The notes below the pieces were generated by a model. It saw only the letters and a program-made list of their open reading frames with translations, ran no database searches and was not told where the DNA came from. Made by a program: the position numbers and the translations under genes. This document shows positions 8,345-16,627 of a stretch of 64,000 nucleotides of DNA, one piece after another (position 1 is the stretch's first letter; the number at the start of each line of letters is the position of its first letter). The DNA comes from Paracoccaceae bacterium (lineage in GTDB: Bacteria; Pseudomonadota; Alphaproteobacteria; Rhodobacterales; Rhodobacteraceae): the NCBI GenBank assembly GCA_029862205.1, contig JAOTXT010000006.1:40207-104206 (forward strand), written 5' to 3'.

Positions 8345-10099
8345 TCAACTGCTCCCAAGTCCGGCTTTCACCAAGCCCTCACGGCAATGCTCGAGGTCGG
8401 CCGCTTCGTGATAATGCAGCGTTGATAGAAACGTGTCGATGCTGAAAGCCGGGTCCAATTCCCGGGTCCGGTCGGCATGGGCCTTCGCCGCCGTTGCGTC
8501 GCCGAGCCAGGCGTAAGAAGCAGCCAAAAAGGCGTGATGGGTGTGATCGGTGGCCGAGAGATGCATGAACGCCTCTATCGCCTCGGCGTATTGGCGTCCT
8601 GTAAAATGGGCCTTGCCGAGATGACTCCAAAACCGCTCCGGGTGATGCGGGTTCAGACGCATCGCCTTACGGATCCACTCGATCGCTTCTTCGGCGTTGC
8701 CGAGCCAATTCAGCAGCTCGCCCTGCTGGACCACTACCAAGTCGTAGTTCGGGTTTAACGCGAGGGCGCGCTCCTGATGGTAACGCATCTTGGTGAGGTC
8801 GTCTGCCAAGACGGCGCAGGCGGCGAGGATGCGATGCGTGTCGGCATCGTTGTCGTCGAGGAAAAGAGCCTTTGCTAACTCGGCTTCGACTTCAACAATT
8901 GTCGCGTCGATGTCTTCGCACCAACCATAGCCCCATGCCTGACCGAGGATACAGGCGCGCCAAGCATGAGCGTGGGCATAGTCAGGATCAAGTTCCAGCG
9001 CCCGGTCGACAAGCTCGGTCGCTTCAGCGTTATCGGATTTGTTGCTCCGGTGGTGCAGCACCTTGGCAGCCAAGACGCATTCGTAAGCCGCCATGTTTGC
9101 AGGCGTCTTGCGGGCAAGCTGATCACGCTGCGACGCCTCAACCCGGCCCGGCAGTGTTGCTACAATGGCGGACGTCACCTCGTCCTGGATCTCGAAGATG
9201 TCATCCAGATCGCGGTCGTACTTTTCGGCCCAGATGTGGGAGTCGTTCGCGGTGTCAATAAGCTGCACGGTGATCCGAATTCGATTGCCTGCCTTGCGCA
9301 CGCTGCCCTCGACCAAATATTGAGCGCCGAGCGATTTGGCGACCTCGGGAATGTTCACCGACTGACCCTTGTAGACGAAGCTGGAGTTCCGTGAAATCAC
9401 GAACAGCTCATGTCTGCGGCTCAACTCGGTAAGAATGTCCTCGGTAAGTCCATCCACGAAGAATTCCTGTTCCGGATCACCGCTCATGTTGGCAAACGGG
9501 AGGACCGCGATCGACGGTTTAACAACGGACCGGGAGTCCCCGCTCAAACCTGCTTCAGAAGGTCGCCCACCGCCCGAGTCCGCAGCATCCAGCACCACGC
9601 GATAGACCTGCACGGGACGGGAAATATTCTTCAGCGTCTTCTCACCCAGGTCCTCAAACGCCACGTCGACCCGATCCGAGACCTGATCATAGACCGCCGC
9701 CGTCACCGCGACGCCGCCGATCTCAGCCAGCCCCTCGATCCGCGCTGCGACGTTGACGCCATCGCCAAAGATATCGTTGTCATCGAAGATGATGTCGCCG
9801 AGATTGATGCCGATGCGGAACTCAATCCGGCGGTCTTCGGGCACATCGGAGTTGCGCCGCCGCATGCGCTCCTGGACCTCGACCGCGCATTTCACGGCAT
9901 CCGCGACGCTCTGGAACTCGACCAGCATGCCGTCGCCAGTCGTCTTGATGATCTTTCCTTGATTTTTGTTGATCGCCGGATCGATCAGTTCGATCCGGTG
10001 TGTCCGGAGACGTGCGAGCGTACCCGGCTCATCAATTTCCATGAGCCGACTGTACCCCGCCATGTCCGCGGCGAGGACCGCAGCGAGCCTGCGTTCCAT
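8345..10099 (-). CDS. class III adenylate cyclase with TolB-like and TPR domains
   Basis: 584 residues from the ATG at 10099, preceded by GGGGGAGAA. An upstream extension to 10195 lacks family similarity. Residues 1-180 are a class III cyclase domain: RRLAAVLAADMAGYSRLM carries the first metal Asp, IIKTTGDGML the next strand, and FGDGVNVAARIE the transition-state Asn and Arg. Residues 210-340 are a TolB/FlgO-like segment (PSIAVLPFANMSGDPEQEFF, then LVEGSVRKAGNRIRITVQLID). The C-terminal part is a run of TPR repeats (DRALELDPDYAHAHAW, ERALALNPNYDLV, IEWIRKAMRLNPHHPERFW). This architecture is common in rhizobia and roseobacters and is a cytoplasmic cAMP synthase with an unknown input signal. 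Confidence 0.9.
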   Translation of the reverse strand: MERRLAAVLAADMAGYSRLMEIDEPGTLARLRTHRIELIDPAINKNQGKIIKTTGDGMLVEFQSVADAVKCAVEVQERMRRRNSDVPEDRRIEFRIGINLGDIIFDDNDIFGDGVNVAARIEGLAEIGGVAVTAAVYDQVSDRVDVAFEDLGEKTLKNISRPVQVYRVVLDAADSGGGRPSEAGLSGDSRSVVKPSIAVLPFANMSGDPEQEFFVDGLTEDILTELSRRHELFVISRNSSFVYKGQSVNIPEVAKSLGAQYLVEGSVRKAGNRIRITVQLIDTANDSHIWAEKYDRDLDDIFEIQDEVTSAIVATLPGRVEASQRDQLARKTPANMAAYECVLAAKVLHHRSNKSDNAEATELVDRALELDPDYAHAHAWRACILGQAWGYGWCEDIDATIVEVEAELAKALFLDDNDADTHRILAACAVLADDLTKMRYHQERALALNPNYDLVVVQQGELLNWLGNAEEAIEWIRKAMRLNPHHPERFWSHLGKAHFTGRQYAEAIEAFMHLSATDHTHHAFLAASYAWLGDATAAKAHADRTRELDPAFSIDTFLSTLHYHEAADLEHCREGLVKAGLGSS

Positions 10100-10166
10100 T
10101 CGTTCTCCCCCTTGCGCGTAAAGACTACATGGGAGACCGAGCGAAATCCAACTTTTCAGCGAACGG

Positions 10167-11006
10167 CTAGTGCCCCGTCTTCTCGGTATTCCCAACGATC
10201 ATCCGCAGCATCCGGCGCGGCTCGGTGTAGTCGTCGATGGCGCAATGCATCGAGGACCGGTTGTCGAGGCCCAGCAGCATCTTCGTCTTCCAGGAATGGC
10301 GATACTGGAACTCGGGCCGCAATGCGTGGTCGAACAGCTGTGCCAACAGCGCCTCGCTCTCGGCCTCACTTACCTCGTTGATCTTCACCGTGTAGCCCGG
10401 ATTCACAAACAGAACCTTCCGGCCCGTGCGCGGATGGGGCCTGACAACCCGATGCACCACATCCGGGTGGCTCACGCGCTGTTCATCGGTCAATTTCGGC
10501 GTCGCCCCGCCGGTATTCCAGCCCCAGCGATGGGTCGCGGTCAGCCCCTCGATCCGGTCCATTACCGCCTGGGGCAGCCTCTCGTAGGCCAGGGTCATGT
10601 TGGCGACCATGGTGTCGCCGCCTTGCTGCGGTACCTGCTGTGCATAAAGGAAGATTGCGTCGGATGGCTCGGCCTCGTAGCTGAGATCCGAATGCCAGAA
10701 TGCCCCCGCCGGCTTGCCCGTGGTGCGCGACTGGCCGGTGCCGTCATTGCGCGCGATGATCGAAATCTCGTGCGTCTGGGGGTGGTGATATTGATCCAAC
10801 ACATGGGGTACCAAATGCCCGAAGCGGCGCCCGAAGTCGTGCAGCCAGGGCACATTCTCCTCCAGGTCCGGGATCACGATCGCCACATGATCGAACATCG
10901 CCCGCTCGACCTTTGCAAAGTCGGCATCCGAAAGCGTCCGGGCGCTGTCGAGCCCATGCACAATGGCGCCGATCGGCCCTTCCAGCGGTTCGATGCGAAT
11001 GGACAT
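10167..11006 (-). CDS. TauD/TfdA family Fe(II)/2-oxoglutarate dioxygenase
   Basis: 279 residues from the ATG at 11006, with GAGAAGG upstream. The open frame extends to 11057 but the added residues do not match the family. The iron ligands are His105 and Asp107 in FWHSDLSY and a distal His near 254 in SSMHCAIDDY, followed by the 2-oxoglutarate Arg in RRMLRMIVG. TVKINEVSEAESEALLAQLF is typical of the 2,4-D and taurine dioxygenase group. Members oxygenate taurine, phenoxyacetates, alkyl sulfates or other carboxylates. There is no transporter or sulfonate gene next to it, so the substrate cannot be assigned. The gene is divergent from the DUF2652 gene across 181 bases. Confidence 0.88.
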   Translation of the reverse strand: MSIRIEPLEGPIGAIVHGLDSARTLSDADFAKVERAMFDHVAIVIPDLEENVPWLHDFGRRFGHLVPHVLDQYHHPQTHEISIIARNDGTGQSRTTGKPAGAFWHSDLSYEAEPSDAIFLYAQQVPQQGGDTMVANMTLAYERLPQAVMDRIEGLTATHRWGWNTGGATPKLTDEQRVSHPDVVHRVVRPHPRTGRKVLFVNPGYTVKINEVSEAESEALLAQLFDHALRPEFQYRHSWKTKMLLGLDNRSSMHCAIDDYTEPRRMLRMIVGNTEKTGH

Positions 11007-11187
11007 GGCGGCCTTCTCACAGGTAAGACGCGATCCCCTTATGCTACCGGCGGTCACTCTGTCGCGGCAAGCAGGCGATTCATCAGGTGGCGAATATCGC
11101 CCGGGCGCAATAAATTGCCTGCGGCCAAGTTGACGGCGTCATGACCCTGTGTCTGGCTCGGCCAGGATTGAAGGATCGGACATTCCG

Positions 11188-12102
11188 ATGATGAATGGCC
11201 CACCCGTTCTAATGATCGTGGTCTTAGTCGTCGCCGCGATTGGCCTGGTTGGAATCTCCGCCGCAGTCTTTTTCCTATTGCGAAGCGCGCCCGCCTCGGT
11301 GCGCTCCGTTACCGAACTTGCAAGGGACCGGCGGGGGCTGCTCACCTTGCCAGAGACAAACGGTGTATCCGGCGAATTGCTCGAAGAAAAACATACTTAC
11401 GACACGATCTTCATCCTACCGGATATCAGCAACTACACCAGCTTCATGACCGGAAGCCGGTTCTCGACCGGCCACGCCCAGCATATCATTTTTTGCCTGA
11501 TCAACGCGATGGTCGAGGCCGCGACCCGCACGGTCGAATTGTCCAAACTCGAAGGCGACGCAGCCCTCTTTTACGCCGACGCAAGATGGCATTCGCCCGA
11601 AACGATCGGCAAGACGATGATGGACATCTTCGCAGCCTTCTTTCGGGAACGCGAACGCCTCGCGGCGTCGAATATCTGCAATTGTCATGCTTGCAGGTCG
11701 ATCGACCTTCTGGACCTGAAGGCCTTCGTTCACAGGGGGCAGACCACCCGATTTACCTTCCGCGGATCGGTCGACCATTTCGGCACCGACGTGATCGTGA
11801 TCCACCGCATCATGAAAAACGGCGTGACCAGCCGCCGCTACGTCATCGTGACCAACGCCGCCGCCGATTGCATAGACCTGCCCGGTGACCTGAAGACCCA
11901 TCCCGTTCAGGAACTGGTCGAGCATTTTGGCCAGATTCACGCGACAGTCTACGAGATTGACGACGAGCGGATGGCGGAGATGTCCCGCTTAAGCCCCGAA
12001 AAACCGCCCTCGGTCTTGAAGTCCTCCATGGGCAAGCTGGCCGAGAACCTCCGGACGCTGAGAGGCGCATTCAAGCGCAAACCGAAATCGACCGGCTCGT
12101 AG
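11188..12102 (+). CDS. DUF2652 membrane-anchored cyclase-like protein
   Basis: 304 residues from the ATG at 11188, with AAGGA about 12 bases upstream. An upstream GTG at 11149 would add 13 polar residues. An N-terminal transmembrane helix (VLMIVVLVVAAIGLVGISAAVFFLL) is followed by a cytoplasmic domain. That domain begins TIFILPDISNYTSFM and continues ELSKLEGDAALFYA. The spacing resembles the first strand and the strand-2/3 hairpin of class III cyclases, the relation proposed for the DUF2652 family. Cysteines in CNCHACRSID could bind a metal. The function is unknown. The canonical cyclase at 8345-10099 is close by. Confidence 0.75.
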   Translation: MMNGPPVLMIVVLVVAAIGLVGISAAVFFLLRSAPASVRSVTELARDRRGLLTLPETNGVSGELLEEKHTYDTIFILPDISNYTSFMTGSRFSTGHAQHIIFCLINAMVEAATRTVELSKLEGDAALFYADARWHSPETIGKTMMDIFAAFFRERERLAASNICNCHACRSIDLLDLKAFVHRGQTTRFTFRGSVDHFGTDVIVIHRIMKNGVTSRRYVIVTNAAADCIDLPGDLKTHPVQELVEHFGQIHATVYEIDDERMAEMSRLSPEKPPSVLKSSMGKLAENLRTLRGAFKRKPKSTGS

Positions 12103-12172
12103 TACTTGTTCCGGTCTGGGGTTTTGGCGCTATTCTGGCCCCGCCGGGTGGCAAAATAGGATTTGCAGATTG

Positions 12173-12196
12173 CATGACATAGGACATGACATAGGA
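12173..12196 (+). repeat. perfect 12-bp tandem duplication
   Basis: The unit CATGACATAGGA occurs twice head to tail (12173-12184 and 12185-12196). The duplicate lies just upstream of the enoyl-CoA hydratase start and contains AGGA, so it places two possible ribosome sites before the ATG at 12209. It is a small slippage-type repeat. Confidence 0.9.
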
Positions 12197-12208
12197 ACGG
12201 TCGAAGTA

Positions 12209-12964
12209 ATGGTGGAGGAACGCTCTCAGGGCCGCATCGCGCGCCTGGAGCTTTCCAACCCGAAAAAGCTGAACGCTCTCAGCCCATCGCTGATCGTGGC
12301 GCTCCACGCCCATGCCACGGCGCTGACCGGGGACCCGGATCTGCGCGCAGTGGTGCTGACGGGAGCGGGCACGCGCGCTTTCGCCGCTGGCGCCGACATC
12401 GGTACGCTCGCCAAATTGGACGAGGCAACGGCGCGCGGCTTCATCACTTCGCTCCACCAAGCGATCGATGCGGTGCGCCGCATCCCTGTCCCGGTCATCG
12501 CGGCCATGCGTGGTTACTGCTTCGGCGGCGCGATGGAACTGGCGGCCGCCTGCGACATCCGCATCGCCGATACCAGGTTCACAACCGGCATGCCCGAGGT
12601 GCGCCTAGGCATCCCCTCGGTAATCGAGGCCTGCCTGCTGCCGCGCCTGGTGGGCTGGGGCAAGGCCAGCGAGTTGGTTCTGACCGGTGAGAGCATTGAT
12701 GCGGACGAGGCCCACCGGATCGGATTCCTGCAGCGCCTCTGCGCGCCGGAAGCGCTGGAGGCCGAGACCGAGCGCATGCTCGCCGCGATCCTGGCCTCGG
12801 GGCCCCAGGCGGTCCGCGCCCAGAAGCGGATCATGCGTGGTTGGGAGGGGTTGCCCGAAGCGGACGCGATCGCGGCCAGCATCCTCGAATTCTCCGCCAT
12901 CCACGCGACCAGCGAACCGGCGGACATGATCGCCCCGGTCCTCGCCCGGCGGAGACGCAAGTGA
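12209..12964 (+). CDS. enoyl-CoA hydratase/isomerase family protein
   Basis: 251 residues from the ATG at 12209. A TTG at 12170 is also in frame but lies within a 12-bp tandem duplication. Crotonase-fold signatures are NPKKLNALSPSL, the oxyanion-hole segment AFAAGADI, and MRGYCFGGAMELAAACDIRIA with the second oxyanion glycine. The first catalytic Glu of classical hydratases falls in the GGAMELAAACD segment. MPEVRLGIPSV follows, and the second Glu region reads PEVRLG. It probably hydrates or isomerises an enoyl-CoA. The stop overlaps the CitE-like start (GTGA), so the lyase downstream may act on its product. Confidence 0.87.
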   Translation: MVEERSQGRIARLELSNPKKLNALSPSLIVALHAHATALTGDPDLRAVVLTGAGTRAFAAGADIGTLAKLDEATARGFITSLHQAIDAVRRIPVPVIAAMRGYCFGGAMELAAACDIRIADTRFTTGMPEVRLGIPSVIEACLLPRLVGWGKASELVLTGESIDADEAHRIGFLQRLCAPEALEAETERMLAAILASGPQAVRAQKRIMRGWEGLPEADAIAASILEFSAIHATSEPADMIAPVLARRRRK

Positions 12965-13839
12965 CACGACCCAACCGCACCTGGCTCTTCGCTCCCGGCA
13001 ACCACGCCCGAAAGGTCGAGAAAGTATTTGGCGTGGGCGCGGACATGGCGATACTCGACCTCGAAGACGCCGTTGCCGCCGCCGAGAAGCAAGCCACCCG
13101 CGCCGTGGTCGCCGAGACGCTGAGGCAACCCCGGAGCTGCCGCGCCTATGTCCGGGTCAACGCGCTCGACACCGGCCTGACGTTCGGCGATCTGGAGACG
13201 GTCATCGTGCCCGGCCTCGACGGCATCGTGCTGCCGAAGGTCGAGCGTGCCGCCGATCTCCAGATGGTCGATTGGGTCGTTGGCGAGATTGAGAAGAAAC
13301 AGGGCCTCGCCCAAGGCACGATCGACCTGATGCCGATCCTCGAGACCGGCCGCGGCATCGCTGAGGCGCGTACGATCTGTGCCGCCGGGGGGCGGCTCCG
13401 CCGGGCCTCCTTCGGCGCCGGGGACTACACGCGCGACATGGGCATGGATTGGACCATGGGCGAGGAAGAACTGGTGCAGGCCCGTGCCGAGGTGGTGCTG
13501 GCTTCACGCATCAACGATCTCGAACCGCCCATCGACACAGTCTTCATCCATATTCGCGAGACTGATGCCTTTGCCGCCTCCTGCACCCGGGTCCGGCAGA
13601 TGGGCTTCCAGGGCAAGCTCTGCATCCACCCCGGCCAGATCGCACCCGCGAACGCCGCCTTCTCGCCCACCGAAGCGGAAGCCGCCCATGCCCGCAAGAT
13701 CGTCGCCGCCTTCACCGAGGCAGAGGCCGCTGGCTCGACCTCGATCCAGGTCGACGGCTATTTCGTCGACTATCCCATTGTCGAAAAGGCGCGGCGCGTC
13801 ATCGCACTTGCAGAGGCTATCGAAGGGAGCCGTCCATGA
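12961..13839 (+). CDS. HpcH/HpaI aldolase/citrate lyase family protein (CitE-like CoA lyase)
   Basis: 292 residues from a GTG that overlaps the hydratase stop. It has the CitE-like TIM-barrel signatures: RTWLFAPGNHARKVEKV at the N-terminus, the metal-binding region AILDLEDAV, VRVNALDTG, VLPKVE near residue 95, PILETGRGI near 122 (metal Glu), and CIHPGQI near 220. This group includes malyl-CoA, citramalyl-CoA and methylmalyl-CoA lyases and thioesterases. They cleave a 3-hydroxyacyl-CoA to acetyl- or propionyl-CoA plus an oxoacid. Sitting directly after an enoyl-CoA hydratase, a hydration-then-cleavage pair is a reasonable inference. The stop overlaps the amidohydrolase start (ATGA). Confidence 0.87.
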   Translation: MTRPNRTWLFAPGNHARKVEKVFGVGADMAILDLEDAVAAAEKQATRAVVAETLRQPRSCRAYVRVNALDTGLTFGDLETVIVPGLDGIVLPKVERAADLQMVDWVVGEIEKKQGLAQGTIDLMPILETGRGIAEARTICAAGGRLRRASFGAGDYTRDMGMDWTMGEEELVQARAEVVLASRINDLEPPIDTVFIHIRETDAFAASCTRVRQMGFQGKLCIHPGQIAPANAAFSPTEAEAAHARKIVAAFTEAEAAGSTSIQVDGYFVDYPIVEKARRVIALAEAIEGSRP

Positions 13840-14972
13840 CCCCTGACCTCATCCTCCGTGGCGGGCGGATCATCGACCCCTCTCAGGACATGGATCAAAC
13901 ATCCGACATCGCCTTCGCGGGTGGCAAGGTGCAGGCCATCGGCGCCGTGGAAGCGGGGCCGGATACCCAGGTCCGCGACGTCTCTGGCCTGATCGTCTCG
14001 CCCGGGCTCATCGACCTCCACACCCATGTTTACTGGGGTGGCACCTCGATCTCGATCGACGCCGAGGACTTCTGCCGTAAGTCCGGCGTCACCACCGCGA
14101 TCGATACCGGCTCGGCCGGACCCGGCAATTTCGCGGGCTTCCGCAAGCACGTCATCGAGCCTTCCGAGGTGCGGATCCTCGCTTATCTCCATGTCTCGTT
14201 CGCAGGCATCTTCGCCTTCTCGCCGACGATCATGGTGGGCGAGAGCAAGGACGTTGACCTGATGGCCCCGCGCGAGGCAGCCGAGGTGGCGGATGCCAAC
14301 CGCGACGTGGTGATCGGCATCAAGGTCCGGCTTGGGCGCCACGCCTCGGGTGATCAGGGGATGACGCCTTTCGGCTATGCGCTCCAGGTCGCCGAGAAAA
14401 CCGGATTGCCACTGATGGTCCATATCGACGAACCGCCACCCTCCTACGAGGAACTGGTCGACGCGATGCGTCCGGGCGACGTGCTGACGCATTGCTTCCG
14501 GCCGTTCCCGAACGCGCCCTGCACCGCGCAAGGCACGGTCAAGCCCGCGGTCAAGCGCGCCCGCGAGCGCGGGGTCCTCTTCGACGTCGGCCACGGCAAG
14601 GGCTCGTTCGCCTTCAAGACCGCGCGGGCGATGCTGGCCAATGGATTCCTACCCGACACGATCTCGTCCGACATTCACCAGCTCTGCATCGACGGCCCGG
14701 CGTACGATCAGGTGACGACTATGTCGAAATTCCTCTGCATGGGGCTGCCGCTGGACGACGTGATCCGGCGCTCGACGGTCAACGCGGCAATGGCGCTGCG
14801 ACGCCCAGAACTCGGCTCGCTGAAGCCCGGCTCGGTTGGCGACGCTACGCTCCTCAATGTAAGCGAGGGCGCATTCGACTACGAGGATGTTGTCGGCGAA
14901 GTGATGACCGGCAGCCGCAGGATCACCTCGGAAGGCGTGGTGATCGGTGGCAAATGGTGGTGGCCACAATAG
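13836..14972 (+). CDS. amidohydrolase/deacetylase family metallohydrolase
   Basis: 378 residues. Binuclear amidohydrolase signatures are visible: DLHTHVYWGG (first metal HxH) near residue 62, a bridging-lysine candidate in GIKVRLGRHA near 165, VHIDEPP near 197, THCF near 219 and the catalytic Asp in SSDIH near 282. RGGRIIDPSQDMD at the start and GDATLLNV near the end are the beta-sandwich parts typical of dihydroorotase-like enzymes. The annotation in relatives is usually amidohydrolase/deacetylase metallohydrolase, with substrates such as N-acetylated amino acids. It is the third coupled gene after the hydratase and lyase genes, and is followed by a convergent amidase operon. Confidence 0.87.
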   Translation: MTPDLILRGGRIIDPSQDMDQTSDIAFAGGKVQAIGAVEAGPDTQVRDVSGLIVSPGLIDLHTHVYWGGTSISIDAEDFCRKSGVTTAIDTGSAGPGNFAGFRKHVIEPSEVRILAYLHVSFAGIFAFSPTIMVGESKDVDLMAPREAAEVADANRDVVIGIKVRLGRHASGDQGMTPFGYALQVAEKTGLPLMVHIDEPPPSYEELVDAMRPGDVLTHCFRPFPNAPCTAQGTVKPAVKRARERGVLFDVGHGKGSFAFKTARAMLANGFLPDTISSDIHQLCIDGPAYDQVTTMSKFLCMGLPLDDVIRRSTVNAAMALRRPELGSLKPGSVGDATLLNVSEGAFDYEDVVGEVMTGSRRITSEGVVIGGKWWWPQ

Positions 14973-14989
14973 GCGCGAACCCGGCCCTG

Positions 14990-15235
14990 CTAACGGTCGA
15001 CGACCGGCCCGTCCTTCGGCGACGGGTCCTCGCCCCCGCTGCTATACATGTGGCGGCGCGGCGCAACCCAGGTCGATTTCGGCGGCGTGCCCACAAACCC
15101 CTCGATCTTTGGTACGCAGGCTTCCTTAGTGTGCCAATAGCCATACCCTTTCGGGCAGGGGATGCAGCCCGCCTCGGCCTCGCTGGCCATCCCGGCCACG
15201 GCGAACACCGCCAGGAGAAAGATCGTGATCCGCAT
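14990..15235 (-). CDS. small secreted cysteine-containing protein
   Basis: 81 residues from the ATG at 15235; a TTG three codons earlier is less likely. The N-terminus is a clear signal peptide (RITIFLLAVFAVAGMASEAEA, cut probably after AEA). The mature peptide of about 60 residues begins GCIPCPKGYGYWHTKEACVP, with three cysteines close together, and ends in a basic and acidic tail. I do not recognise a family. It lies 45 bases downstream of the amidase gene on the same strand, so it may be co-transcribed, although a periplasmic peptide has no obvious link to an amidase. Confidence 0.65.
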   Translation of the reverse strand: MRITIFLLAVFAVAGMASEAEAGCIPCPKGYGYWHTKEACVPKIEGFVGTPPKSTWVAPRRHMYSSGGEDPSPKDGPVVDR

Positions 15236-15280
15236 CGCTCTCAAAATTCACCCCTTCGCATTCGCACCACGATCCACATT

Positions 15281-16627
15281 CTACCGCGCAACCGTGGCCA
15301 CGTCGAGGCGCCGGGATGCTGCCTCACGCTCGAGCCACCGCGCCGCGCGCAGCAACGCGCCATCCTCGCCCTTCGGGCCGACAAGCTGCACTCCCATCGG
15401 CAGGCCGTCGATCAGCAACAGAGGCAGGGTCACGCAGGGCACGCCCGCATAGGTCCAGAAGGCATTGAAGACCGGCTCTCCGGTGCTGCCCTGCCCCTCT
15501 GGCGCGGGGCCAGGCGAGGCCGGGGTCACGAGGGCGTCGAACCGCTCGAACAGGGGCGCCAGCGCCGCGTTCGCGTCCGCCCGTTTTGCCACTGCTTCGG
15601 CGTAAGCCGCCGAGGAAATCTCTCGCCCGATCTCGACGCCCATGCGCAGGCGCGGGCTCATCGCCTCGCCGTAGTAGTCAGCCAGCGGCCCGTAGTAGCG
15701 CGCAATGCCGTAGAACTGACAGATCCGGTGCCATTCCCAGGCCTGTTCCATGCCGTCCGGCAGCACAACCTCCCCCAGGCCCTTGGCAAAATCCTCCAGA
15801 GCGTCTCGCATCCGCGCCTCGCCCCGGCGCCAGACCGGACTGCGCAGGAAACCGAGCTTCGGTGCATGTTCAGGCTCTTCCACCGCGATATTGGCCAACG
15901 GCCCCGCGACTTTGCCTATGCAATCCGGGTCCGCCGGGTCCAGGCCGATCAGGGCATCTGCCAGCAGCGCAACGTCCTCGACCGACCGCCCATAGGTGCC
16001 GATCGTGTCCAGCGGGTCCGACTGCGCCAACATCCCGGCGCGCGAGATCAGCCCGAAACTGGGCTTGAAACCGTGGATTCCGCAATAGCTGGCGGGCCGG
16101 ATCACCGAACCACCGGTCTGGGTGCCGAGCGCGGCAGGCACCATGCCGGCGCGCACCGCCGCTGCGGAACCGGAAGACGAGCCCCCGGGCGTATGCGCCG
16201 GGTTCACCGGGTTCCGGGTCTTGCCCGCGGCCCGGTTGGCGCATTCGGTCGTGACCGTCTTGCCCATGATCACCGCGCCCGCGGCGCGCAGCCGCGCGAC
16301 CGCCGCCGCGTCCTTTTCGGGCCGCCGCCCCTTATGCCCGCCGAACCCGTTCTCGGTAGGCATGTCGGCAGTGTCGATGATGTCCTTGATCCCCACTGGC
16401 ACGCCGTGGAGGTCCCCAAGGGAAGCGCCGTTCGCCTGGCGCTGATCGGCCGCCCGCGCTTGCGTCAGCGCCAACTCCGGATCGAGGAAGGTCCAGGCCC
16501 GTACCTCCGCCTCGCGCGCCTCGATCCGCGCCAGGCAGGCCGAGACCAGCGCTTCGGAGGTCAGGTCTCCCGACGCAATCCGCCGCGCCGCTTCCGCCGT
16601 GCCAAGGTCCGCCGGATCAGTCCCCAT
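15281..16627 (-). CDS. amidase (amidase signature family)
   Basis: 448 residues from the ATG at 16627. The GGAGG at a 9-base distance supports it over the ATG at 16636, which abuts that site. The Ser-cis-Ser-Lys triad is visible: the Lys in GVPVGIKDIIDTADMP near residue 80, the cis-Ser region HTPGGSSSGSAAAV near 150, and the nucleophile Ser in GTQTGGSVIRPA near 173. Amidase-signature enzymes hydrolyse amides, carbamates or ureas in the cytoplasm. There is no GatB nearby, so this is not GatA. It overlaps the end of the PEP-mutase-type gene by 11 bases and is co-transcribed with it. Confidence 0.88.
   Translation of the reverse strand: MGTDPADLGTAEAARRIASGDLTSEALVSACLARIEAREAEVRAWTFLDPELALTQARAADQRQANGASLGDLHGVPVGIKDIIDTADMPTENGFGGHKGRRPEKDAAAVARLRAAGAVIMGKTVTTECANRAAGKTRNPVNPAHTPGGSSSGSAAAVRAGMVPAALGTQTGGSVIRPASYCGIHGFKPSFGLISRAGMLAQSDPLDTIGTYGRSVEDVALLADALIGLDPADPDCIGKVAGPLANIAVEEPEHAPKLGFLRSPVWRRGEARMRDALEDFAKGLGEVVLPDGMEQAWEWHRICQFYGIARYYGPLADYYGEAMSPRLRMGVEIGREISSAAYAEAVAKRADANAALAPLFERFDALVTPASPGPAPEGQGSTGEPVFNAFWTYAGVPCVTLPLLLIDGLPMGVQLVGPKGEDGALLRAARWLEREAASRRLDVATVAR

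Noticed and set aside
15281..16627. Amidase considered as GatA of the transamidosome
   Set aside because: No gatB or gatC nearby, and it is coupled to a PEP-mutase-type lyase gene.
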